A stretch of 64,000 nucleotides of DNA from Heliopora coerulea. Lineage: Eukaryota; Cnidaria; Anthozoa; Scleralcyonacea; Helioporidae. Both the position numbers and the translations under genes were made by a program. Of this stretch, positions 12,127 through 24,441 are shown piece by piece. Location of the stretch: assembly GCA_030142905.1 (NCBI GenBank), contig JASJOG010000063.1, forward strand, positions 797,501 through 861,500. Reading direction: 5' to 3'. Below the pieces are notes generated by a model. That model saw only the letters and a list, made by a program, of their open reading frames with translations. It was not told the DNA's origin and did not search any database. How positions within the stretch are numbered: the stretch's first letter is position 1; the number at the start of each line of letters is the position of its first letter.

Positions 12127-15060
12127 CTAGGCATTTTTTTCTCTGTGTTATATTGAAGTTAGACGATTTGAGTACGAATAAATAAGGCCGCACAATGTCA
12201 TTAGTTTTATTGAGATTTATTTAGATGTGTTATTTTAAAGGAGTTATTAAGAGGAATGTTTCTTCACCGTAGTATGCTGTTCAAAATCTTGTAACTACTT
12301 TGCCGGGACCGGCCACTTAATATCGTAGTTAGCATATATGGAAAGGTGATGGATTAGACCCTTCCAATTTATCTTGAGGGCACTTTCAGTGCTTGCTGCC
12401 TAAAGCCTTGCTCAAACCTTCAAATATGAATGTTTTGGAACAATATTTCATCTTCTAGTCAAGGATTAAGCCAGTCTCCGTACAATGGAGCTTCACCTTG
12501 GCCCGAACAAAACTTCAGTCGTTTCATTTCAAAACCTTTTAAAACCGGTAACTTTGTTAGTACAGCCGATTATGAGCTAAAAACCTCATATTAAAGACCA
12601 ATAATTCCATAAATACTACAATGCCTCTGTTTACACGTATAGCTTCACGTTTATTCGATTGAATTCTGTTCAGTTTTGCTCGCTGACCCGAGTTTTTGTC
12701 TTTTTGAACTGAATTTAAAAGAATGAGGTTGAAGTTCTCCCCAGGATGGTAGTCAACCCCCGGTATAAGACCTCGTAAAAGTAACGATGATAATTACAGA
12801 AGAAGAGACTGAAGAAATGGCAAACGATCATGTCAGTGAGTAAGTGTTAGTACTCTGATAACATTTTTGATGATGATGATGATGATGATCTTTTAACAGG
12901 GTGCGTTCATCGCAAAAGTGGTTTTCAGAATGCCCTGTATAATAATATATATAGTAATACTAATATTTCATGAAAGGAAAAACCAAAATAATTCAATAAT
13001 TAATGAGTAGTTGTAAATGTGATACAACCCCTGATTTACATCAATTTTTCGTGCTATTTTCTCAACAGAAGACGTTGGAATCTTTACTCCTTTTGAAAAC
13101 CATGTTTAGATCGTATACTCGTATCCACAGGCGTACAGTTCTCCTATTCCCAGGGGGGGCTGAAACCGAAAACGGAAATGCCTGACTCCACGATTGGTGA
13201 ATGGCGATTGTTAGAGGTTCTCGGAAAATTTGTTGATTCTTTAATTTGAAGGAGCTGACCTAATGGGTACCTTTGGCTTGAAGAAATAATAAGGCTTTGA
13301 CGGATATATTACCCCAACCAGCACTTCAGCAACCCTGCCCATTCGTGAATCATGTATCAATTAGCAAAATCCCAGGGTGGCTAAGCCCCCCAAAGCTATT
13401 TCCGAAGGGGGTTGAAGCCCCTTAGCCCTCCTATACTCTACGCCTATACTCGTACCATAACTACATTACAACATTTGCGTCGGTGCTGTATCGGACATAC
13501 AATAACTCGCCTTCGACTCTTGCTTGTATATCGGATACAATATAGCGCATATTCAGGTACGGATAATGCATGCATAACTTCCATACGTACATATAGGCAA
13601 GGTCAGTTCCCAGTCCTTCGGTTTCTCCTTCGTCACACCTCAAGTGCTTGATTCAGCTCGGCCTTGTTTATGGTTGTTTTAGTTGATTGTTGTTTGACCA
13701 TTAACTTCACATAGCGTAAAGATTAACATGACTGCTAGGCAAAGAAAAAAGGAACCTAAACAAGAGAAACATAAAGGTAGACCAGTACTTTTTTGATATC
13801 TGATAAGCACTGGATAGTGTAGCATTTCTTATACACATTACTATCTGTGGAATATTAACTTCACAAGGAAGGATTGAATCAGTTGTTCAGTCAACCGAGA
13901 GAAATCCCACTTCAGATTCGATGGGCAATCACTGACCTGTGCATTCTCAGAATCTCACTTGTTATTATTTTTAGCTATGGTGGTGTCTGGTACCGGTTTA
14001 AATGCAAGAGAAACAAATCTTTGGGCAATGCACAATTCATTACTTTTCTTCTCAAGGGAATGACGCTATTGTATAACCTCGTGCAATATTTGTTTATTTA
14101 GGTGTTTAAATTGTAAACAATAAAAAACAATGTTTCAGTACTACAATTCTTGCATACTACGATGGCTAAAAGATGAAAGAAAATAGTGTCAGATTTCTTC
14201 ATGTCGAAATTCTTGATTCAATCTGAAGATCTGCAGCTTTTGTGATTATGCAACTAAGATGAAACCGATTGATAAATAATATTGGTTATTTAAATTTATT
14301 ATGTTGTTTGCTGATTATTAGACTTGGGGGTTTGAGGTATTTAAATGTCAGAATAATCACTTACTACAGCCAATACTGGACAATTGACCGTGTAAATTAG
14401 CTTAGAGATCAGTAAGATCAATTGCGAAAAGTTGAATTTCGATACCTTAACATAAAGGAATGCTGCTTATTTCTATGTGCTATTTTACGATTTAAGCAGA
14501 AATTATATTTTCTTATTCTCAGACAACTGGTTAAACACATTGTATGAAAGTTTGGAGAACCCAAATTGCTGTAAAAATTCTTAACTTATCTTTAATATCG
14601 TTATTCACCTGGCCTCCAGATATTTAACTATATTAATTAAGATCAGAGCGTAAAGTTTAAGAGTAACCAGAACTTCAAATACCAAGAGCTGAAGATTATC
14701 CAATTTTTTGAAATGAGGTGACAGTGATGGTTTTAGAGATTCTTCATGCAGGGGCTAAGATCCCCGACAAGAAGGTTGAGCTTGGGTAGTTGTAGAAAAT
14801 TTTGAAAGTTCAAAGTCATTACATAGGAAGTCATTTGAGGCATTTTGGCCATGGATGTGATTAAAATCTCCTTACCCACAATAACTGAATTAATGTCTTT
14901 TACACAGATTGTTCACTGATGAACAATAAATCTTCCTTTAGAAATCCTTAGAAGTGTCCTGCAAATTGAAATGTCTTTCAGCTAATCTCTGGACTAACTG
15001 GAAAACTCCACCATACACCAACTGGTGATCATTTGCTACTATTTTTATTTTTTGCCATAG
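12127..15060. other. Spacer between the clavesin-like gene and ASPH
   Basis: Almost 3 kb with no recognisable coding exon. It contains the polyadenylation signal at 12177, a short (GAT)n run near 12870-12889 and otherwise AT-rich unique sequence. The ASPH promoter and at least one 5' UTR exon must lie in here, because the first coding exon has an acceptor directly before it, but I could not place them. Confidence 0.5.
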
Positions 15061-15065
15061 GTTCA

Positions 15066-18000
15066 ATGCCAAAGAAGAAAGCAAAAGAATCTGATGAGCT
15101 TTGGAAGATTGCAGTTGCTTTTGTGATAGTTATATTGGTTGCAACAATTGCTATTTATTTTGTGGGCAGAAGCAAGACAACAAAAGATGACCCAAAAGAT
15201 AAAGACAATGTCAAAGAGACAGCAGGAAAAAGCCCCAGTAAGGAAAAAAAGAAGGTTGTCAAGAAAAAGCCAAAAGACTCGCAGAACTTGATAACCAACA
15301 AGTATGATAAAACCATTTCAAAGCAACTTACAGATGCTGATAAACTGCTAAAAAAGAAAGAAATTGAAAGGGCACATATAATGTTTGAAAAGTTGGTTAG
15401 AGACCATCCAGATAGCCCAAGAGCTATGTATGGTCTTGCAAAATCCTTGGATGATCTTGCTGAAGTGAAGAGAAGTAATCAAATTTTACAACAGGCAATT
15501 GATACTTATGGGAAAGTGGACAAAGTGAAAAACTGTCCTGTAGCACTTAAACGACTTGCTTTGATGAGGCAAGCTGAAAGGCTGGCATTCTTGGGAAGAT
15601 CACGTGTTGCAGCAAATGTTTTGAAAGAACTATCAAAAAGTCTACCTCATGATGTGGAGGTCTATAACAAAATGGGGGTGCAGCACTTAATGAGTGGGCA
15701 GAATGGTCAGGCTAAGAAAGCATTCCAGGAGGTGTGATCACAGTTGATTCTATTGCTCTCCTTCCTTCCCTTTCTATCTTGCTCCCTCCCTCCCTCCCTC
15801 CCTCCCTCCCTCCCTCCCTCCCTCCCTACCTACCTACCTACCTACCTACCTACCTACCTACCTACCTACCTACCTACCTACCTACCTACCTACCTACCTA
15901 CCTACCTACCTACCTACCTACCTACCTACCTACCTACCTACCTACCTACCTTCCTTTCATTTTCCCTTTCTTATCAATTTATTTCAAGTCTGTCTTGTTC
16001 CTTATTCCCTTTTGAGGTTTTGTTAAACCTCTCCCCATTTTTCTTATCTTATTTCACTATTCATTCCTCTACCTTCATCCCTCCTATCTGAACATTTACT
16101 TCCATCTCACTCACTCCAGTCTCTCAATTTTCATTTACCTTTCATAATGCATCATGTAATTCTAACAGAAATATTCATCATTTTCAAGGCTTTGAATATT
16201 AATCCAAATGATGGATATGCTCTTGTACATATGGGCTTTGTAGTCAAAAGTGAATCAAATTACAAGGATGCTGTTCCTCTTCTCAAGAAGGGACTTGCTA
16301 CAGATGAACCAGGAACTGATGATAGCAGGTTCTATTTTCACCTTGGTGATGCTCTCTACAGATTGGGCAGAGCAAAAGAGGTTAGTTAAGTCTGACAACC
16401 TCAAGAATCCACCAAACTTTAAATTGTACAAAGTTCCTGATGGGACAGGGAGGTACAACAACAATTTTGGCAAATAAATTTAGGTGGCATTCAAAAGTTA
16501 CGGACTCCTGCAGTTGTGAGATGTGTTTGTACTACAAGTATGTGAGCTCACAAGATGGCCACATTATGTTTGTTAATTTTGTTTGCTGTGATGAATTAAA
16601 TATGCCAGACATGGTTCTTTCCATAGTGGTTCTGTAGTTGACAGCAGCCCAGGGCCCTTGGTGCTAAAACTCTCCTCCCAACACCCAGGGGGAAATGAGA
16701 ACAACCACCCGGGACTATTTTCACAATTTATTTTTTGTTCAACAACCCAATAACAACTGAGGAGCCCAGTTACTGTAAGAACAATTTAAGGAATAGGTCC
16801 TATTAATGCACTTTCATGAAAGGTGTCTGAAGCAGAGCATTCACTGATGTTAATTTTGTTACTGCTTTACTCATAGGCCTATGAGGTTTATGACAAGGGT
16901 GCTAAAAGAGGCCACTTCTTGTCAAAGATGCAAAGATCGTTGTACAATGCAGACACACCGTTAAGAGCCAAGCCATTTTGGAAGCCGGATGAAACACCTT
17001 ACCTAAAGAATATAAGGTACTGTCAATTCACGTAGAGCTATATCAACCTTGGACACAATAAGACAGGCGTCGACTTCAGTCAACCCTGCCATGCATATCA
17101 CGACGAAAATTACGTTGAAAACTGGTCATTGACTTGATAAACGTAGGCTCTAGATAATGAAGAAAGTGGCAACCACAGGTTTTCTACGTCTTCACCTGGG
17201 GGCTGGGGGTCGGTTCCCCATACGTGAACCCAGGAGGGGGTTATCTCCCTCGAAATGGCCACGCAACGGCATTTTTGAAAGGCCACACAGCAGAAAGACA
17301 GTTCCACGAGGAAATCGTGTTCTTTTGGTATCCTACAAGATTCTATGGGAGAGGCCTTCAGTACTTCTCCAATCAATAGGAAGCTTACATCTCCTGCGCT
17401 CGAGATCCATTCTTCAAATAATTTTCTGAGAAAAACCGTGGATTTTTATAAGTAATAGCGTGAAATGAGGTGTATTAGTCATTAAACCTCCCGCTCGATG
17501 AGGCTCGTGTAGTAAAATTCCCGAGGAAATTTTACTAAATGACCCGAATCGAGCGGGAGGTTTAATAGCTGATGCACCGAAATTTCACGGTATTACTTTG
17601 TAATAGCATGTTTGCCAAAATTCAACTAATACTACCTCCAATGACGTCAAACCAAGTCGTGTTAGCCCTAATACGACCTGGTTTGACATCACTGGAGGTA
17701 GTATTAGTACAAATGAATTCTAATGAGGTAAATTAGTTATTAATGCAACCAGAAAAAACAAAAGAAATTGAGGCGAACATGCTATTACTACCATAAGTCA
17801 TCGGGGTTTAAACAGTAACGTGCACCAGTTCGTCGTGTAGTATTAGACTGTTTGGCTGTAGCAAAGCACTGAAAACGGTTGCATGAGGAATGCCTGATCA
17901 CTTTCCAATTAAAAGACGTGACAACAGTCAACTGACGACATTACACTTAAAACTGTTTTCCTCACCCAAGGTTTCTTGAGAAAAACTGGCAGATAATACG

Positions 18001-21000
18001 AGACGAGGCAGTAGCTCTTTTTGATCCCACGAAAGGAGCTTTTGTCGCTGAAGACGAAGGATTGCGTGAAAAAGGCGACTGGCAACAGTTTACGATGTAC
18101 CATCAAGGTAGAAAGGACCACGCAGCCTGTGCGAAGGCTCCTCAGACGTGCAAAATGGTGGATAAAATTCCCGACGCAGCGGCATGCAAACGAGGACAGG
18201 TAAAAAACTCTCGAGAAGAAAAATGTATTTTTAAGAAAATTAAGATGTTTTGCAGGACGACTTTGAACGAACACTTCAAAGCGCAACTTATTTTCTCCGT
18301 GCAAATTGCGATAAAAGCGTTTCACGAATGCTTTATAGCGCAATATTTGAAGCGTGAAAAATAGTGCATTTTAAGACAACATTTATGTCTGGTTTCTGTT
18401 GGTCTGCAAGAGCCGGTGTGTGGAGGATGACCCCGAGACACGAATCCATCGTGATGGATAACCGTTTTATGGATCAATGATCCGTTATGGGGAAAGTAAA
18501 ACTTATCTTAACCCAAGCCCAGTCCCTTAACGTGAATCCCACTCAAAAATTCTAACTGTGACCCTAAGTGGTCACTGGAAACGACTGAGGTGTTACGAAG
18601 TTCACTCATCTCTAAGGTCACTGAAAAACCTCTGGCTTTTGTGCATACGGGTATCGTGCCTCACTTACAACCATGATGCAGTCATCGGTGGTTTTCTATG
18701 GCTTATAATGTGTCACTTATTGCCAGCTACTCTGGTCGTAACGACGATTTGTCGACACTTTCGGAGTACCCAAGACAATATCTAACACGGTAGCGGAACA
18801 GTGTTCATAAATGTATTTGTCCTCCGCGCAGACTCTCTTCAGAAATTTTTCGTGATAATCTGAAAAATTTCTTTTCATGTATCACTGAGGATGAATCCTA
18901 AACAGACCGGTTGACTATTTTCGGACATTTTCCGGCTGTACCTCTTCTTTAAATGTACTGTCAGTGAATATATCATACAATCGCCATTTCCTAAGATCCT
19001 AGAGGAACTGATCAAGTATAGACCTCTTCTACACTTTGCAGGTCAAATTCTCCGTCATGAAGCCTGGGACCCACGTGTGGGCGCACTGCGGACCTACTAA
19101 CTGCCGTATCAGAGGTCACTTGGGATTGGTTATTCCAAAGAATGTTGCCATTAGGGTCGACACAACAACAAAGTATGTAACTGACAGATTGTTCTTGTTA
19201 AATGAACTGAAGTTCAGGAAAAATACCCTGTTCTCGGCCGAATCGCCTTTGTTGGAAGCAAGTAAATAGCCGCTTCCCCTTATTACGTCAGCTGAATACA
19301 ACTACCGGAATACTTTGCGGTTTTTTTTAACATGACGAGATTTCGAAAGGCATTCTGGGCGTTGTATTCAGCCAATGAATAAGAACCGGTTATTTAAACC
19401 AACGATGACCCTACTGTTGGAAATGTGTATAACGGTTGCTTTTCTTTTTTCTTTCTCTCTTTTACGAGATATTTTCTCAACACCAAATAAAATTTTCTTT
19501 TTGTCTGCTGTGATTGGCTTTCTAGGCGGAAAATACGAAGGTACCGTATTTGCTCGTTTTAGCGCCGCGGCGCTTATTAAATTTTTCCGATCCTGAGTGC
19601 GGCGCTTAATCGGGAGCGGCGCTTATTAAATAATTTTCAACTAAAGGTTTACCACAAATATTTTTATTGCCCAAAAACCTAACGAGTTAACACTGTATGC
19701 TCGTACACGTTTTCCTTTATGAGACAAGCTATCGTTTACTTCAGCGCTACTAGCATTTGCCATAATTGTAGCATAATCAAAGCAAGGCAACAGAAGCGAT
19801 AAAACTATACAAAAGAACGCTGAGTGCTCAGCTTAGGACGCACAAAAGCGGAAACAAAGTCTATCAATGCCTTTTTAACAACGAGTGATGACTAACGAAA
19901 GCGATAAAAAAGCCTATAAATTAACGCTTTTTAACAATAAACGATGACTCACAAAGCCGCAACAAAGTCTATACCTGTTTTAACAACGAGTGATGACTGA
20001 CGAAAGCGCCGCAGTAATAAGAGAGGACTCGCAAACGCGGTAACAAACCTATAGAAATTAAAGAGGATATTTTCTATCGAATAAATATCGAATTGGAAAA
20101 CATGGCGCGTTGTGTCCCTGCAAAGTTTGAAATGTTTTACAAAGTAGATTTTGAAACAGTCATTCGTGGCCACCATGTTTACAAATCGGTTTGGAAACCG
20201 TACAATGGAGAAACATTAAGTTGTATGAAAGACATGCGTAGCGAAGCAATGGATTACGATAAAAACACCATTGGCGTATACAGAGCTGTAGGAAAAACTG
20301 AAGAAAGGATGTTAGTTGGCCACGTTCCCATTGAGCTATCAAGTCTAGTGAACAATTTTTTGAAAGCAAACGAGTCGAACAAAGTGGTAGCCAAAGTTTC
20401 GGGCAAGAGAAAACGAGAAGTTGGTCTCGTTGTTCCAGCAAAGTTCACGGCATTGACAAAAGAGCACAGACTGGCAAAAATACTGGACGACGAACTTAGC
20501 ACTCGCAAAGACAAGTACACACACATTGAGATAACGCATATAGAAAAAGCATTTAAACAATTTCCACTTATGTATTAAAGAAAACAATTCCTGCTCTGTT
20601 ATGTATGAAAGAAAACAATTTCCTGTTATGTATTAAAGTCTATTCAAATATTCGTTTTTAGTTGGGATACTTTCATTGCTAGTCAATAGCACGGTATAGC
20701 AAACTGTATGATTAAGACTTGTTTTCAAACTCTGAAATTTCTGCATGATGATGATGTTTGCAGGAAAACTGAAATGGCTTATTTAGTGCCGATTATTTGT
20801 GTATCTTGTCAAGTTAACGCCGCTAGCCGATTGCGGTAAACGTCAAGCTTATTAACTCTCTATTACTTCCGATTAAGCGCCGCACTAAAGTTGCACAGGT
20901 GCGGCGCTTAATCGGGAGCGGCGCTTATTAAATTTTTCTGATCCTGAGTGCGGCGCTTAACCGGAAGCGGCGCTAAAACGAGCATTTACGGTAATACAGC

Positions 21001-21485
21001 TTCAAATTTTCAAAAGAACGACGTCTGATGTCATTTTTATTATTTGGTTATTCTCACGCACGTATACCGATACAAAAATTATCAGGCTCTTGTCATTCAT
21101 TCAGCTGTGAAGAGGTCGCGGATTTTCAACGAAGCATTAGCTAAGTTAATTTGAAATATTTCCCCACACATTTCCATCGGTGTTTCTTCGTCACGTTGAA
21201 ATTTTGAGTTCGACTTTTATTTTTGCTTGTGTTTTTCACCAGTTCTGGTTGGGCAGCAATTGACCGATTAATGAATAACGACCTGGCTATTCTTCATTTT
21301 TTGCTTGAAATTTTGCGTTTCTTTAACTTTTTAGCACCTGGCAAGAAGGGAAGATGATTATCATCGACGATTCAATTGAGCACGAAGTTTGGCACAATGG
21401 AACTACTTTTCGCATGATACTGATCATCGATTTTTGGCATCCTGATCTCACTCAAAGACAACGGGACATCCTTACACCGATATGA
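15066..21485 (+). CDS. ASPH: Aspartyl/asparaginyl beta-hydroxylase
   Basis: Type II ER membrane 2-oxoglutarate/Fe(II) dioxygenase that hydroxylates Asp/Asn in EGF-like domains. Coding exons: 15066-15731, 16189-16380, 16877-17016, 17971-18199, 19042-19172 and 21335-21485; 1509 nt, 502 aa, all phases agree. A short cytosolic head (MPKKKAKESDELWK), a membrane helix (about residues 14-32) and a Lys-rich stalk precede TPR repeats (about 80-300). The catalytic domain shows NWQIIRDEA, EKGDWQQFT, PGTHVWAHCGPTNCR, GHLGLVIP, EHEVW and FWHPDL. The family's two metal-binding histidines (in GHLGL and EHEVW) and the arginine in FRMIL, expected to bind 2-oxoglutarate, are present. The protein is much shorter than human (758 aa), lacking the long acidic lumenal region. 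An acceptor at 15060 implies an upstream UTR exon. The last intron holds a large TIR element. Confidence 0.95.
15781..15951. repeat. (CCCT)n running into (CTAC)n microsatellite
   Basis: About 12 CCCT units turn into about 31 near-perfect CTAC units without interruption, in the ASPH intron that follows the exon ending at 15731. Purely pyrimidine plus A on this strand. It creates long false ORFs of Leu-Pro-Ser/Thr-Tyr repeats. Confidence 0.97.
17449..17600. mobile_element. Palindromic MITE-like element
   Basis: The two halves are inverted copies of each other over about 50 bp, with arms containing TTAAACCTCCCGCTCGA and its complement at 17550-17565. Ends read AAGTAATAGCGTGAAAT on the left and AAGTAATACCGTGAAAT on the reverse-complemented right. 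No ORF. In an ASPH intron. Confidence 0.75.
17600..17789. mobile_element. Nested inverted-repeat element
   Basis: Outer arms GTAATAGCATGTTTGCC (17600-17616) and its near-complement at 17772-17788. Inside lies a second, longer inverted repeat of about 36 bp (ACTAATACTACCTCC... against ...GGAGGTAGTATTAGT). Directly abuts the previous element. No ORF. Confidence 0.75.
19542..20993. mobile_element. 1.45-kb TIR element carrying a HIRAN-like ORF
   Basis: The left end from 19542 is TACCGTATTTGCTCGTTTTA followed by GCGCCGC; the reverse complement of the right end (20993) is TACCGTAAATGCTCGTTTTA followed by GCGCCGC. Next to each end are subterminal blocks of GCGGCGCTTAATCGGGAG and GCGGCGCTTATTAAATTTTT in direct and inverted copies. 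Between them lie diverged tandem repeats (about 19840-20050, containing AACGAGTGATGACT) and an intact 158-codon ORF (20102-20578). The whole element sits in the last ASPH intron. No transposase is encoded, so it needs a helper in trans. A TA target duplication is possible but not certain. It shares terminal sequence with 3709-4068. Confidence 0.72.
20102..20578 (+). CDS. HIRAN-like domain protein within a TIR element
   Basis: 158-aa ORF starting MARCVPAKFEMFYKVDF. Visible pattern: VIRGHHVYKSVWKPYNGE, then a charged stretch with an aligned aspartate, LVGHVPIELSS, VVAKVSGKRKREVGLVVPA and a helical end (EHRLAKILDDEL). The order G-x-H-x-Y ... W-x-P ... G-E-x-L ... V-G-H-V-P ... G-L-x-V-P resembles HIRAN-type domains, small DNA-end-binding modules, as found in many uncharacterised cnidarian proteins. 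This is a resemblance from memory, not a search hit. The start is placed at the ATG at 20102 because the upstream in-frame codon is only TTG. It lies on the ASPH sense strand but is not spliced to it. Could be a passenger gene or a remnant of a larger transposon protein. Confidence 0.55.
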   Translation: MARCVPAKFEMFYKVDFETVIRGHHVYKSVWKPYNGETLSCMKDMRSEAMDYDKNTIGVYRAVGKTEERMLVGHVPIELSSLVNNFLKANESNKVVAKVSGKRKREVGLVVPAKFTALTKEHRLAKILDDELSTRKDKYTHIEITHIEKAFKQFPLMY

Positions 21486-22649
21486 GGACATGGTCGACCG
21501 TGAACTGATGTTGCAGGCATTCAACGCTTTTTAAGACTTTTTCGTGCAGTATATTATAACACATTCAAGCAGAACACGGGCGTTGGTTATTCTCGAACAG
21601 ATATGGTGTCCTTTGGTCTCGTCCAGTCGTTGAAGATTAGCACCACAACTCACTGGTAAAGGACTCTGAATTCAAGTCGTCACAACTAAAAACTTACACC
21701 ATGGCATCCGCGTACTGTCAAACCTTTTGAAGATGCGGAAAAAAACACGAAAACACGTGTTGTAGGTCATTCCAAGGCGATTTTTCATCAGGCAGGGTTC
21801 CAACATTATTACACTTAGCATTTGCACATTCAAGTTGGTTTTTTTTTTTTTTTTTTTGTGCTTCTTCAGCAAAAAAAGTTAGAGCTGAAAATGTCGTCAT
21901 GCATGAAAAACCCAAGTGGAAAACCAGCATCAGGTGGAAAACCGGCATCAGGAGGAAAACCAACATAGCTTCAAAAGCCCATGGTTTGATCCCTCTTCAC
22001 ATAGCCTATGAGCTTGGAAGGATAATGGATAGATCATCTGATGTAATGAAGGCAGTGATCTTCCCTAGACATGCGGTTGTGATAGGCATTCCACGGTGAA
22101 AGTGTCATAACGGTTGAGTTGTCACAGCAGTTATAACTAATGTGTGAGGGTAATAATGCACCATGCTGGTCACACCCAGTGCCAGACTTTCTTGAAGCCG
22201 GTTTTAGACAAAGTGGTTTACTACTTCTACAACTAATAAACTAGTATTGATATACACTGTATTTTTTATGGTCTTCATTTAATTTGCCCCAGCTGTCCTA
22301 GTTTCTGTAAGAAAAAAGCAGCCAACAGTGTTGAATTTTGAAAATGTTTTGAAATTTTCAGTACAAGTGTACCAGTAAGCCGAATAATTTGTCTTTTAAG
22401 GTCTTCTTTGAAGAAATAAAAACACATTCACCTTCTGGCAGACTGGATACTTTATGATGTGAAGTAATGACCTGGTTCAACCATCGCTTAGTTTCATACT
22501 GTAAATTAACCTAGGCAAACAGAGTAGTTAACCACTTGTTGAAGGTTTGCATTATTTTACTACCAATGGCATGTTGATGACAGTCACAGCGTTTGAGCCA
22601 AGCAGCAAAGTCCCTCAATTATGTCAACTGGGAGAGATTGTACACCATG
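21486..22649. other. Convergent spacer between ASPH and the KLHL gene
   Basis: Holds the 3' ends of two genes that run toward each other. A run of 17 T at about 21840 is followed by CTTCTTCAG, an acceptor-like site, and a micro-ORF beginning at 21891 that encodes MSSCMKNPSGKPASGGKPAS and ends at the TAG at 21968. Its core is three 18-bp repeats (GTGGAAAACCAGCATCAG type). AATAAA near 22415 on the plus strand could end an ASPH transcript. I see no confident gene. Confidence 0.4.
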
Positions 22650-24441
22650 CTACAAAACCGCTGCACCACAACCAGCTCTGTTCACATTCAGTCCTCCAAT
22701 GTTTATCCAAACATTCTTATTCAAATCATACATTTCCACTGTGTTCAAGCGATTTGCTCCATCAAATCCACCAATGGCAAAAATGTTCTCTTTATAAACC
22801 ACCACAGCAGCCCAGGCTCTCGGGCTGTTCATTGGTGCTATTGGTGACCAATGACGGGTCTGGGGGTTGTAGCATTCGACAAGGTCAAAATACGAGTCCG
22901 TACTACGATTACGGCCACCCACAGCATAAATACAACCATTCAACGTCACAAGTCCAAGTCCAGATCTTGCTTTTTCAAGTTCAGTGACAAATGTCCACTG
23001 GTCCAGCTCTGGGTTGTAACATTCAACAGAGGCACGGTCTGCATGAATCCCCCTGTCATACCCTCCAGCAACGTACAGAAGACCTGGGTGTTATTACAAA
23101 TAAAGTTAAAACATGGCAGAAAACTACCTAAAAAGTCACTGGGACTAAAACCTTGTAAGGGAAGCTGCACTCACCATTGCAAACTGCCACTCCTGCACCA
23201 GACCGACGCCTTTTCATGCTTTGCACTGGAGTCCAAAAATTACCATTTGGATCATAACGTTCCACAAAATTATAGCTGCATAGTCTGTCCTCACCACCAA
23301 GAGCATAGACATAACCATCAAAGGAAACCACAGCAACAAATGATCGTGGAATTGTAAGATCTGCTGCAGTAATCCAAGTTTTATTTCTTGGTTTGTAGAC
23401 CTCAACTGTACTCTTGTAGTTTGTTTCTCCATGTAGATTGCTTTCACTATTGGCACACTCTCCTCCAATCACGTAAAGAAATCCATTCAAAGAACAAGCA
23501 CCAACTGCAGTACGAGCACAGGTCATTGGTTTGAGAGTAGTCCAGTTGTTGGCAGACACGTCAAACTGCTCGAGACTTGGCAACTGACAAGATATGCTGT
23601 TTCGCCCTCCAACAGTGTAGAGAGATTGAGGCAGAGAGCGAGGCAACACCATATACTCTGGCAGGTTATGCTTATGATCATTCAAAGTGGTAGCCAAAAG
23701 CATCTGACATTCACTGTCATTCTTTACAAAGCTGGCAGGAAATACTCTTGTTTCCAGAAACTCAAGGGAAATTAAAGGAATACGTACATGCTGAAGAACG
23801 TCTGATGCATAACGTTTCCTTTGTTCATAATGATGATTAATCCATAGTTCCACTGCATTGAATATTTCATCTTCTGAATACACCTGCAATGAGTTACACT
23901 TGAGCAAATCAATGAGGCCTTCTTTATCAAGTTCTAGAAATTCATCGCTTTTAACCACTTCCAAGAAATGCTCACATATGTACCGAAAGGCAAATTGTTC
24001 CAGGGTGGTGCAAGAGTACATATCAGCGAACGCTCGAATGCCCAGGCAGTTAGTGTGATCCAGGTGTGCCTCAAGAAAAGAAGAGCAGGACTTGCTAAGG
24101 CTTGTGAGGTGTAACATCGAAGCACCAGATAACAGTTGCTGGACATTGTTCGTCGTTAATTCAACCGAGCCTGTGTACACAAACTCGAGCAAGCTGTCCA
24201 TTGTTTGAGGATCAATTCCACCCAGATCGATCTTAGTCTTTCCACTTTCTAACATACCGTTTGTAAACATTGCTTGAAGATACGGACTGGCTCCGGCCAA
24301 AACGATGCGATGAGCAGGAAATTCACACCGGTCGACACACAGAACGACATCGCATAACTCACACTTACTTCGCAACTCGTTCATTACGCGAAGACAATCT
24401 CTGGAGTACAGAGGAATATTTACTCGGCAACGCGAACCCAT
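22650..24441 (-). CDS. BTB-BACK-Kelch protein (KLHL family), CUL3 adaptor
   Basis: Substrate adaptor for CUL3-RING ubiquitin ligases. Two exons: 24441-23175 and 23083-22650 (stop TAG); 1701 nt, 566 aa. The BTB domain (residues about 15-125) has CDVVLCVDRCEFPAHRIVLA and FVYTGSVELT. BACK follows (about 130-235: HTNCLGIRAFADMYSC, YICEHFLEVV). Six Kelch repeats fill the rest, each with the GG doublet and a distal Trp (LYTVGGRN, LYVIGGE, VYALGGE, LYVAGGYDRG, IYAVGGRN, IFAIGGFDGANRLN). The single intron falls inside the fourth Kelch blade. The open frame reaches further upstream (to 24612), but the ATG at 24441 starts the usual KLHL N-terminus. Which KLHL it is cannot be told by eye; length and BTB sequence are of the KLHL20/28/18 size class. 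Confidence 0.92.
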
